This document shows positions 1 to 9,569 of a stretch of 64,000 nt of DNA, piece after piece; positions within the stretch are counted from its first letter, which is position 1, and each line of letters begins with the position of its first letter. Where the stretch lies: assembly GCA_030549775.1 (NCBI GenBank), contig CM060172.1:52131942-52195941 (forward strand). The letters run 5' to 3'. Source of the DNA: Tamarix chinensis. Its lineage: Eukaryota > Streptophyta > Magnoliopsida > Caryophyllales > Tamaricaceae. Under the pieces are notes generated by a model. The model saw only the letters and a list, made by a program, of their open reading frames with translations. It did no database searches and was not told where the DNA came from. The position numbers were made by a program, and so were the translations under genes.

Positions 1-645
1 ATGGTAGAGATCAAGGGGTTTGCATGGGGAGGTTAAGGTCCGCATGGGGGCGAACCTTACATATGGAAAGTTACTTTGGAATGTGGGGAAGGCAATGAAA
101 GGTCTGGTTGGGAGTCTGGAGGCTCGAGGTGAAAAATAGTACGTAGGATAATATAAGGGTACTTAGGGACCGACTAGGGTTTGGAGAGGAAACCCTAATT
201 TGAGAAGGTGGAAAGAAAAAGAAAATAATAAAAATAAATGAGGAGGAGCGAGGTATGAGGGGAGAGTTGAGTCTGAAGGTCATGACACATGGGGCGTTAA
301 AATAGTGTGGGTTGTGCGAGGCAGGAAAGGAAGGGCCACATAGGCCTAGATTAGGGTTTCTGGTGAAAACCCTAGGGTAAGGTGGTGAGTGGACCTTGGG
401 GTATAAGGTGGTGGGCTCTGACCCACACAATTAGAAGTTGGGTTTCCGCTGTGAGAAAATGGGAAGGGAAGGATGTCAAGGCGAGTTAGGAGGTGCAGAA
501 GTCTCAAGATATGGGACAGGCCCTCCTGGGAGGACAAGGGCGGATATAGTTAGCTATGCATGTCAAGGGTATTAGTCTTTCGAATAAGATACATTAAGAC
601 ACTAATCACTTACAGAAAAAGATGTTGAGCCGGACCCAGACCGGT

Positions 646-965
646 CCACCGGCGAATAATAGTGGCTAGGCCCGGGGTGCCCTACATGAGTGGTCCACCG
701 GCAAATAATAGTGGCAGGGCATGTGCCCTCGTGACCGTTCCACCGGCTATGATAGTATGGGATTCCGCGCTCAACAAACCAATTATAATAATGATAAGAC
801 ATGGGAAAGATACAAGTATTTACAGTAGAACACCTTGTGAGTCAGGGCCAGACCGGTCCACCGGCAAATAATAGTGGCAGGGTATGTTACCCTCGTGACC
901 GGTCCACTGGCTATAATAGTGGCAGGGCATGACCCTCGTGACCGTTCCACCGGCTATAATAGTGG
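646..965 (+). repeat. Array of six short CCAC...GTGG hairpin units
   Basis: Six copies of a 19-21 base motif close to CCACCGGCGAATAATAGTGG lie at 646, 695, 740, 858, 904 and 947. They form two groups of three, 43-49 bases apart within a group. Each can pair its CCAC with the closing GTGG. The linkers are related (GGCAGGGCAT...CCTCGTGACCG). The same slot holds five copies in the unit 4496-8828 and diverged versions in other copies. Confidence 0.8.
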
Positions 966-1162
966 GGTTCCCGCACTCACATGGATTGATAAAGACTATG
1001 ATGTGAATCAATTATATTTATCAAAAATCTAATGAAAAAGTTATCTGTTTCATAGCCGGTATTATTTATCTATGTTGCTGCATGCTATCTACGTAATTAT
1101 GCCATGTCTGCTATGTCATGTATCTCTATGTATGTTGGCCTTTGTGCATCTGTTACCTTACT

Positions 1163-1218
1163 CAGTACATAGTGTAATGATCACCCGTTTCATGGGTGCT
1201 GCTCATTCCCACGAGTAG
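1163..1218 (+). other. Three-stem-loop block of the long LTR unit
   Basis: Three adjacent inverted repeats: 1163-1179 (CAGTACA/TGTAATG, one mismatch), 1182-1198 (CACCC/GGGTG) and 1199-1218 (CTGCTCAT/ACGAGTAG, with one G-T pair and one mismatch). Position and order match 8283-8338, where the stems are better preserved. Function unknown; see findings. Confidence 0.7.
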
Positions 1219-1693
1219 AAGACCCGTCTGAGTTTGTGTAGGTAGGGGGCGATGTTTTCGATGCCTACGATGCTTACGAGGCATCAGGCAGGAATAAGAG
1301 TTGAGCCTGGACCTAGCTTGGGGGTCGGGAGTGACGTGGTCGGAGTTCATCCTCCGTTTTTTTCCATGTATTATCATATTTCGTTTTATTATGCTGTATT
1401 ATGTCCTCTAACAGTTGGTGCTTTATAACTGTACTTTTGAATTGTAACTTTTGATTTTCGCACTCTGATCTGTATGACTTGTGTTTTGCTAATGACCAGT
1501 ATTTTATCAACGATTTGTACTTGACGATAAATCTTATTTAGCCTTAGCACTTAGTATCGGGTCGGTAGGGGTGAACCGATCTGGTACTAAGTGTGGCGGT
1601 AATGCCCCTAAATTTACAGTTTTATCTGTTCACTTCCGCTAAACTCTTTTAAATTAAACAAAATTTTTTAGTAGTAAATTTGGGGGTGTTACA

Positions 1694-2565
1694 AGGTGGC
1701 TGACCGAGTCAGACTGCAGGGTGGCAGGGGTGGTTGGGTGGCATGGAGAGGGAAGGGAAGAAGAGGGGAAAGAAAAGGGAATGTGGGCTGGGGTGTAGGG
1801 TTGGTTTGGGTCCGAAAAGGGAAGAAAGGGACGGAGGAGAGAGAGGGAGTGGCAAGGAGGCAGGTGGTGGCAGGGAGAGGTGGTGGGGCATAGTGCTCAG
1901 GGTGGCAAGCATGGCGTCAAGAGGTAGGTCGAGGTAGGAGAGGAAGAAGAAGGAGGGAGAAGAAAAGGGGCAGTAGGCTGGTCGGGGGAAAATGAAGGTG
2001 GAGCGTGGGTCGGGTCGGTCGGGGAGGAAAGGAAAGAAAAGGAAAGGAGCCTGGGCTGGGCATGCACGCGCTGGAGGTGGAGAGGAAAAGGGGAAGATGG
2101 GCCAGTGACCCAACGTGCAGGGTGAAGGAGAGAGGCAGGCCGACTGGTGGCTCGAAGAGGAAAAAGGAAAAAGAAAGAAAGGAGGAAAAAGGTGAAAAAG
2201 GAGAAAGAAAAGAAAAAGGAAAAAAGGAAAAGAAAAAATATGGGAAAAATAGATAAAATAATTTATAGAAAATAGGATGTAATATTTTTGGAAAATAAAT
2301 TTATTTAATAATTTAATTTAATATAATTAAATATATGGGTTTAAAAGGATAATTTTAGTAAAATATTGGTTTGAAAAAATATTTAAAAAAAAGTATGATA
2401 AAATAAAAAAATATTTATTTTAATTTATAAAATATTCCTATCCATTTTTATATACTCAAAAATCCAGAAAATAATTAAATAAAGTAATTTTGAAAGCTAA
2501 TTTATCGCAAATAAAAGATATTTATTATATTATAGGTTTTTTTAAAAAACTTTTGGGGGATTACA
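1694..2565 (-). mobile_element. 5' part of a long LTR-like unit, reverse orientation (copy B)
   Basis: On the + strand a purine-rich block (1700-2240, G/A-rich) is followed by an AT-rich stretch ending in ACTTTTGGGGGATTACA at 2565. This is the mirror image of the start of the other units (TGTAACACCCC, AT-rich, then pyrimidine-rich), as in 22061-27006. The unit has been entered or cut by copy A at 1693/1694, so its 3' part is off the left edge. It abuts copia gag coding sequence at 2566 and was probably inserted into that gag. The open frames on both strands here come from base composition and are not genes. Confidence 0.55.
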
Positions 2566-3640
2566 CAATCAATATCATTAAAGAGGCCAATGATGAACTA
2601 ATGGAAAAGATAAGAGATAAGCTCACAAGTGCGGAAAGGAAAAAGCTTACTTTCAACAACAAAGCTATCATGATTCTTCAATGTGGGCTTAGTAAAAAGG
2701 AATACCACCACATTTAATCGTGCCTAAATACAAAAGAGATATGGAATAAGTTTGTCCTCACTCATGAAGGGATAAATCAAGTGAAGGATAATATAATTAC
2801 TCTTCACACTAGGGAGTATGAAATCTATAGTATGAAGTAAGGTGAAAGCATAAAAAACGTGAGCAACCATTTCACTTCGATTATCAATAATGTCAAAGCC
2901 TTGGGGAAAAATCATTGAAGAAGGGAAAAAAAGGAAAATTATTGCAATATCTTACAAAATAATGGAGTCCCAATATGACCGCCATTAAAGAAACCAAAGA
3001 CTTAAATAAGATGACCATTGAAGTAATATTTGGGAGTCTCATGGTTCATCAATCAAAGATGGAAGATGGATAAAATGAAATAAAGAAGAAGCCTCTAACT
3101 CTAAAAGCTTCCACTTCATCTAGATAATAGAACATTATTAAAGACATGAAAGGAAATAAAGGTGATGAAGGTGAAAAGGCATCTCCTATGGATGATGAAG
3201 AAGCGGACTTTATAACCACTAAATTCAAAAGGTTCATTCGATCGAGAGGAGGGAGAAATAGAATACTGGGACAAAAATCTTCAAGAAACACAAGAAGACC
3301 TAGAGAAGCTAACATGGATGACAAGATCAAATGCCACAACTGTGGAAAAGCTTGGCCGGTCATATGTGATTGCTATGAGTTTAGAAATAAAATTACTAAA
3401 AAAATGGTAAGGAACAAGGGGAGCATCGACAACAACAAAGGAAAGAAAGGACTAATGAAATCCATGATCACCTTTGGTAAAAGTGAAGGTCAACCACCGA
3501 TGAAGAGGAAAAAGTTTCCAACCTATACTTCATGGCCCTATGGGAGTAATCATGAACCTCTATGTCCTTTACAAGACTTTATGATAATGATGAAATTGAT
3601 GAGGTATGCTTCAAAGTCAAAATAAGAAGCCACAAATGAT
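2566..3640 (+). pseudogene. copia gag remnant with altered zinc knuckle
   Basis: Translated frames show the gag helical domain of SIRE-like copia elements (NNKAIMILQCGLSKKEYHHI, then after a stop CLNTKEIWNKF and THEGINQVKDN, then VKALGKNH). At least two in-frame stops (near 2718 and 2838) and frameshifts break it. A basic linker (3146-3320) precedes a CCHC knuckle near 3332-3375 that reads CHNCGKAWPVICDC: the cysteines are kept but the histidine of CX2CX4HX4C is not visible. The N-terminal part of gag was cut off by copy B at 2565. Confidence 0.8.
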
Positions 3641-3970
3641 TCTTAGATAGTTGATTCTTAAGACACATAACCAGTGATCGAAACCTGTTCTCCAAGATAA
3701 ATCTATATGATAGTGGAAGCGTAAACTTTGGAATCAATTAAAAAGAAAAAAAATCATAGAGGTTGGTAGAATCACTATTGGTAACTCTAAACCCTTTATA
3801 ATTGATGTGTATTTGGTTGATGGCCATAAGCACACCTTGATTAGTATTAGTTAAGTGTGTGATAAATTTTTTCTATTTAACTTCTCAAAATTATATTGCA
3901 AGCCGAGTAGATAAATCCATTCTCTTTGTATACCCACACATTAACAATGTGTACATTCTTGTTATTAAAT
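3640..3970 (+). pseudogene. copia aspartic protease remnant
   Basis: A frame starting near 3641 reads LDS, stop, FLRHITSD, resembling the LDSGCSRHMTGD active-site region of copia proteases. The catalytic aspartate codon remains but the following glycine codon is TGA. Further on, SGSVNFGIN and VYLVDGHKHTLISISQVCD match the usual downstream text between protease and integrase. Several frameshifts are present. Not functional. Confidence 0.7.
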
Positions 3971-3984
3971 TTAATTTTTTTTAC

Positions 3985-4495
3985 ACAATGCATGTCTAAA
4001 AGTAACTGACAATGGTGCATGGTTGTGAATTAAGCACATTGCACATGGTAGCATGAACTTATTGAACAGACTTTCTAGAAAGGACATAGTTCGTGTCCCT
4101 CTAAATTTGAAATTTGCAAAAAATCAATTATGTGATGAGTGTCAACAAGGAAAACAACATAGGGTTTCCTTTAAACCCAAAAAATTTGTGAGCATATCCC
4201 AACCACTTGAATTGTTGCGTATGGATCTATTAGGAATAATAGGATATATAACATGGGTAGTTGTAGTTATGCACTAGTCATTGTAGATAATTACTCACAT
4301 CATACAAGGACATTATTTTTCTCTACTAAAGATAACTCTTTTAACTCTTTTATCGTGTTTGCTAAAAAATTCAAGTAGAAAAGGGAACTATGATCCACGC
4401 TATATAGAGTGATCACGTAAATGAGTTTGAGAATGCCACCTTCATGAATTTTTGAGATCAAAATGACATTACTCACGACTTCTTAGCACTAAGGA
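3985..4495 (+). pseudogene. copia integrase, N-terminal part
   Basis: The zinc-binding region is partly readable: an IAHGSMNLLNRLSRKD segment (4035-4085) and LCDECQQGKQ (4130-4155) supply H and CxxC ligands. The SQPLELLRMDLLG strand (4197-4235) and the first catalytic aspartate region IVDNYSH (4279-4299) follow in shifted frames. The sequence breaks just before the PQQN region, where the 4496-8828 unit is inserted; AAGGA at 4491-4495 is the left target duplication. Confidence 0.8.
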
Positions 4496-4771
4496 TGAAA
4501 TACTCCGAAACCTTAATTTTGGAAATTATGGTCAAATAAGGAACTATTAGAGAAATTAATTAAATAAATTATTTTATTAAGATAGGAGGAGGAAATTAAG
4601 GCAAAATAAGGAGGGAAATAATAAAAAAATTTAGTTAGAAAAAAAGGGTGATTTGCTAATTAAAATGGAACTTTGAAAAATTTATTCAAATAACACAAAT
4701 TAATTTAAAAAGGGATTTAATTATTTTTTTTATATTATTATTTTAAAAATTCAAAATACCAAAATAATCTA

Positions 4772-5850
4772 ATGACCCAACCAACATTTTTTCTTTCCTT
4801 TTTCTTTTTCCTTATTTTTCCTTTTCTTTCTCTCCCTCATTTCTCCCTTCCTTTCTTCCCTACTTCCCCAATTGGGCCAGCCCCTTGCGACCCAAATCCC
4901 CTTTCCCCTTCCCTTCCATGTGGCCTAAGCCCACTTGAATCTTCCTCCTTTGCCCATTGCCCCAACCGGTCAGCCCCTCCCTTTCTTTTTTCTTTTCTTT
5001 CTCCCCCAAATCGGCCTGGTCCAGCCCCTCTTTCCCTTTCCCTTCTTCCCCGCGCCCCGCTGCAACTCGTAGCCTACCCCCTACACCGACCAGCCACCTA
5101 CATCGCCTTCCTACCTTCTCCCTCTCTCCCTAACCGTTTGCTTGTCCCTCCTCAACCGACCTACCTCCCTCTCACCTATCACGTGCCTGCCTCGCCTCCT
5201 TTCTTCTACTTGACCGAATGCAGCCCTACCATGGCAAACCTGCGTCAGCCTGCCACCGCCGGCAGGCGTGCCTACTGCGCCTGCCCCTACCTTCCTTTTT
5301 CCCCTCTCTTGTTTCTCCCACATTTTTGACCTATAAATACCACCTAGGAAGCCATCATCGGACCTTTTGGAATCATAGCCCAGGAAAACCTGCCATTTCA
5401 CCACCTCTAGTTTAGACAACCGCCCCGTAGCCACCACCCATCACCGCTGCCTGAGCTACCCACGGAACCCTTCCCTGCATCACCCTCTACCAAACTAAGC
5501 CTCCCTCCTCGCTCGGTTTACTCTACACGAGCCACCCCGGCCGTGCAAAGTTCCTCCCTCGATTAACCCTTCATTGAGCCTCACCGCCCTTCGCACCACT
5601 GCCCTCCGCCAGTCCCACCGCTTCCAACACCCCCTCTGCCCTCCAAAACAACCAGAGGAGCTACCTCTACCTCCCCATACCTTCATTTTTCCCTGCCACC
5701 CTCTCCTCTTCCTTTCTCCTCCCTCCACCACCATTTCTCCACCTCTCTTCTCCCCCCATTTCCGCCGCTGTAGCCGTGTGCCACCGCCGGTGCCACCACC
5801 ATCCCTAGGTGGTCCTCTAAACTCCCCAACCCCTAAACCCTTTTTATACA
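4772..5850 (+). other. Pyrimidine-rich promoter/leader-like block of copy D
   Basis: About 1.1 kb in which the + strand is dominated by C and T. Blocks of the same strand asymmetry sit at the same place in the other units (on - at 25400-26700, 57000-58150 and 45890-46350; on + at 50640-51560 and 58430-59200). Long proline/serine-rich open frames follow from the composition; the frames differ between copies, so they are not treated as genes. Confidence 0.6.
5332..5339 (+). promoter_or_regulatory. Putative TATA box of copy D
   Basis: TATAAATA sits in CCTATAAATACC, about 836 bases into the unit and in the middle of its pyrimidine-rich block. A canonical plant TATA box followed by CT-rich sequence fits an LTR U3/R promoter. 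No transcript evidence is available. Confidence 0.5.
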
Positions 5851-5869
5851 GATGTTAGTTGTTTTTAGT

Positions 5870-6480
5870 AGTATTATTAGTATTATTGTTAATGTTAATA
5901 TTATTACCCTTATTATTATTATTATTATTATTATTATTGTTATTATTACCTTTATCATTATTATTATTTAACCTAACTTTGAAATATTTATAACTAATAT
6001 TATTATTATTAATGGCCTACAACTTTAGTATTATTATTTTAACATTGTTATTATTATTATTATTATTATTATTTTTTTTTTGTTGTTGTTGTTTTATTGT
6101 TGTTGTTGTTGTTGTTCTTGCTATTATTATTAACTATAACTTTGGTACCTTAGCACTTTTATTATTATTGTAAATATTCGAATCCTTATATTACTACTAC
6201 CATTTCTATTATTATTATTTTTTATTTTATTTTTATCACCTTGTCATTATTGTTAATATTTCATATATCACTAACCTTACTATCACTACTACTATTATCA
6301 TTATTAGTAACATTGAAACTATTACCGTTAATAATATAAATATTATTATAGTTACTTTAAATTGTTGTAGCTATTAAGACCTATTTTTGATTAGTAGTAG
6401 CATGGTTAGCTACCTTAGGAATAATAAGCCTACTTTTACTAATAAAGGTATTATTATTATTTTTAGCCCTAATAGTAAGT
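5870..6480 (+). repeat. TTA/TTG trinucleotide-rich low-complexity tract
   Basis: Impure runs of TTATTATTA and TTGTTGTTG (clearest at 5909-5945 and 6045-6115) with scattered ACTACT. It lies directly after the pyrimidine block of copy D. Microsatellite decay; nothing coding. Confidence 0.8.
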
Positions 6481-7801
6481 TCTGATAAGGGTAAGGTATG
6501 AAGAATAGTAATTTTGGTTAGAGGGAAGTTAATCCATAGTTTTCCCTCTTATAGGCGAATCAAGTCAAAACCCTGAGGAGGCATAGGAATGTGCTCCAAG
6601 ACCGGTGTCGTATTAGGTAAAGATGTGGCTAAGAATAATTATGTGTGTGTTATGTGCCTTGTGTGCCATGTGTTATGCCATGTTGTGTACTTTATGAATT
6701 TTATGACTAATTACTTGTAGCGCAACTTGGAGTTGAGGTATGCTTATATGAATTCCTTATGACATGTGCATAATGATTGTTTTGTTGTGTTTATGATATT
6801 ATATGACGTGACCCTCTAGGACGTGCATGCTAGGATGTTAATAATATGATGTGGGGTGAAAGGATAAGAAAAGGAGAAAATATAAAGTGAGTTGACTAAG
6901 GGGGGACATGAGACTGACCTAAGTATCTCATGATCCATGAGGGAAAATTAAAAGGAGATTATGATTAAAATAAATGAGGGATGTGAACTTTGCATGGGAT
7001 ATTTCTAGGGTTTGCACGGGGTGGATGGAGTTTGCATGGGAATGATTTTTACGTGAGAAAAGTTATTTTAAGGTGTAAGTAAGGTAACGGGAGAGTAATG
7101 GAGTGATTGGAAACTTTGGATGAAAAATAGTATGTAGGTTGGTGTAAGGGTGTATAGGGGACTTGGTTAGGGTTTGGGAGAAAACCTTAATATGGGGAAA
7201 AATGTGGAAGTAAGAACAATTAAGGAAGAGTGGAGTAATGGGTTAAGAGTGGAAATTTATTATGTGAGTGATGAGTATGGGTGCCATGGGAAGTAAGTAA
7301 TGTTAGGTGAAAAGTAGAGAGATTACTTGTGGGGTAAGTAATGTGCTAGGGTTTGGAGTGGCCAACTAGGATTTTTCAATCACCTGCGAAATCAATGAGT
7401 AAAGTGATATGATTTGGGGTTGAACCTAAATGAGATGAGGCGTTGGACGATAAGTGAAATAATGGTAGTGAAGTAAGAGGAAGTTGGGTCATATAGGTTT
7501 AATTAGGGTTTCAAGGGAAACCCTAGAGGGTGATATTGCGTGGAGTTTGATGTCACGAGGTGTTGGGCCTTAACCCACACCCTTAGGAGTTGGTTTTCAT
7601 TATGTGTAAGTGTGAAGGGGAATGGATATTGGGGCGTGATAAGGGGCGCAAGAGTCCCAAGATATAGGACGGGCCCTCTCGGGAGGATAGAATTAGAGGG
7701 TTGGTGACATGCATGTCAAGGGTGAAATGCTTACCGAATAAGACATGAATAAAATAATAATCATTTAAAGAGAAATATTGTTGAGTCGGGCCCATACCGA
7801 T

Positions 7802-8086
7802 CCACCGACGAATAATAGTGGCCAGGCGCATTTTGCCTTGTATGACCGTTCCATCGGCTATAATAGTGGGGGTTTCTATGCTCAACAAATCAAACATAAT
7901 GTTGATAAGACATGGGAAATATACGAAGTAATTACAGTGAAATATCATGTGAGTCAAGGCCAGACCGGTCCACCGGCGAAGAATATTGGCTAGGAGCGTT
8001 TTGCCCTGCATGAATGGTCCACGGGCAAATAATAGTGGCCAGCCACATTTTTCCCTGCATGACCAGTCCACCCGCTATAATAGTGG
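7802..8086 (+). repeat. Array of five CCAC...GTGG hairpin units in copy D
   Basis: Copies begin at 7802, 7851, 7970, 8019 and 8068, with the same core (AATAATAGTGG or CTATAATAGTGG) and similar spacing to the array at 646-965. The central gap (7870-7969) corresponds to the gap in the first array. Confidence 0.8.
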
Positions 8087-8282
8087 GGTTCTCGCACTCA
8101 CATGGATTGATAAATACTATGATGTTAATTGATTATATTTACTAGAGATCTAAAGAATGAGTCTACTCGGACCATAGCCGGCCTTCATTATCTATATTAC
8201 TACATGCTGCTTATGTGATTATACCATTTATGCTATGTTATATGTTTTATATGTTTGGCCTTAGCTGCATACTTCCCTTACT

Positions 8283-8338
8283 CAGTATGTAGCATACTGA
8301 CCACCCGTTTCATGGGTGCTGCTCATTCCTATGAGCAG
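8283..8338 (+). other. Best-preserved three-stem-loop block
   Basis: Three stem-loops lie nearly end to end. 8283-8299: CAGTATG-TAG-CATACTG, a perfect 7-bp stem. 8302-8318: CACCCG...TGGGTG, 17 bases in all. 8319-8338: CTGCTCAT-TCCT-ATGAGCAG, a perfect 8-bp stem. The order is the same in copies A and P; paired substitutions in other copies are described in the findings. Confidence 0.8.
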
Positions 8339-8828
8339 ATGACCCATCTGAGTTTGTGCATGTAGGAGAGGATATCTTCGATGCCTACGACTCTTACGAG
8401 GCATCGGGTGGGGCTAAGAGTTGAACCTGGACTTGGCTTGGGGACCGAGGGCATCGTGGCCGGACTCTCCCTTTCATTTTGTTTTACCCTATATCGTTTT
8501 ATTTTACTTCTGTTCTATCGTACGATACTTTATGTTCTTTGAGAACTTTATTTATGTACCCCTTTGGCTTGTAAACCTTTTTATGCCTACTCTGAATTTT
8601 ATATTGTGAAAGGTTTAATTCCCTTATGAATCCTTGTTTAAGTATTAGCTCTTGTTTGACGATAATCCTTTTTAGCCTTAGCACTTGGTACTAGAACGGT
8701 AGGAGTGAACCGGTCTGGTACTGAGTGTGGCGGTAATATCCCCATAATTCATAGTTTTGTTGTTTCGCTTCCGTTAATTCTTTCATTTAAAATAAAATTT
8801 TCTAGTAGTGAATTTTGGGGGTGTTACA

Positions 8829-9552
8829 AAGGAAACCACAACAAAATAGTGTGATTGAAAGGAAGAACATAACCTTGGAGGAAGTTGTGAGAACCATGCT
8901 ATGTGACTTCAAGTTTTTGAAATATTTTTGGGATGAATCCTTTTCCACTGCAAAGTATATAATGAATAGAGTACTCATCCAAGGCATCTTGAAGAAGACT
9001 CCCCGTGAGGTCTATAAAGGTAAGAAAACAAATGTGGGTTACTTCCGCACATTTGGTTCCAAATGCTTGGTCCTTAACATTGAGAAAAGTAATTTGGGTA
9101 AGTTTGACTCTAAAGTGGATGAAGGTAAATTTGTTTGCTATTAATTACATAGCTAAGCTTACCTTCAACAAACGATCAAAGTTAGTTGAAGAATTTGTTC
9201 ATGTTGATCTTTACGAATCTTGCTCAAGTGGGAAGTGTAATCATGGTATAGAAGTAGGTCCTTCCATCCAAGTTGAGAGCATGTTGGAAAATGATGACAA
9301 GAAAAACATAGAAGAAGAAAATGATGAATATCTTCTAATCGATGTACAAGAGGATGAAGTGATAAGGGATCTTTCTAGAGAATGGAGATATTCCCATGGA
9401 CATCCTCAAGAGCTCATCATTAGTGATCCAATAAGGGGAGTTGCAACAAGATCCTTAATAGGTAAAAATTGTAATCATTTAGCATTTCTATCTCAAATGG
9501 AACCTAAGACTTACTTAGAAGCCATGAATGATGAAATCTCTTTGTTGCCATG
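8829..9552 (+). pseudogene. copia integrase C-terminal part and downstream spacer
   Basis: Starts at the right target duplication and reads KPQQNSVIERKN, TLEEVVRTMLCD and FWDESFSTAKYIMNR, which are conserved in copia integrase. TPREVYKGKK and FRTFGSKCLVLN follow in the GAG-prePol/IN C-terminal region. A frameshift near 9130 moves into a frame with FNKRSKLVEEFVHVDLYES, then an acidic stretch (DDKKNIEEENDEY) and LAFLSQMEPKTYLEAMNDE, the usual lead-in to reverse transcriptase. A stop at 9553 follows and the expected RT does not, so RT and RNase H are deleted. Confidence 0.82.
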
Positions 9553-9569
9553 ACTAAAATATAAATCAC

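Larger units (their letters stand above)
1..1693 (+). mobile_element. 3' part of a long TG...CA LTR-like unit (copy A)
   Basis: The segment ends in TTTGGGGGTGTTACA at 1693 and is clearly similar throughout to the end half of the complete unit 4496-8828. Shared landmarks in the same order are the GTTTGCATGGGG-rich start, the ACTAATCACTTACAG box near 590, the CCACCGGC hairpin array, the three stem-loops near 1163-1218, the CTTAGCACTTAGTA...CCGATCTGGTACTAAGTG inverted repeat near 1548-1595, and the terminus. The 5' part lies outside the window. There are no coding regions; short open frames here are chance. Because the neighbouring copy has both ends and a target duplication, this is most simply the end of a solo LTR. 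Tat/Ogre-type family membership is inferred from the TGTAACACC termini and great length. Confidence 0.82.
4496..8828 (+). mobile_element. Complete long LTR-like unit (copy D), probable solo LTR, inside copia integrase
   Basis: It starts TGAAATACTCCGAAA (diverged TGTAACACCCC) and ends GGGGGTGTTACA. It is flanked by a perfect 5-bp duplication AAGGA (4491-4495 and 8829-8833). Removing the unit and one duplication rejoins the two halves of copia integrase at the PQQN motif, which fixes both boundaries. Length is 4333 bp. The internal order is: AT-rich 4500-4770, pyrimidine-rich 4772-5850 with a TATA box, trinucleotide-rich 5870-6480, AT-rich body, hairpin array, three stem-loops, terminus. No gag/pol is present and no second LTR, so a solo LTR formed by recombination is the simplest reading; a non-autonomous element is the alternative. 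Confidence 0.9.

Noticed and set aside
4772..5329. 185-residue proline/serine-rich open frame on +
   Set aside because: It comes from the pyrimidine-rich strand of copy D and overlaps another frame; equivalent blocks in other copies do not keep the same frame, and no domain or signal is convincing.
1..8828. Copies A and D as the two LTRs of one 7-kb element
   Set aside because: D has both ends and its own perfect AAGGA target duplication inside copia integrase, and the interval between A and D is copia coding sequence plus a reverse unit, so they are independent insertions.
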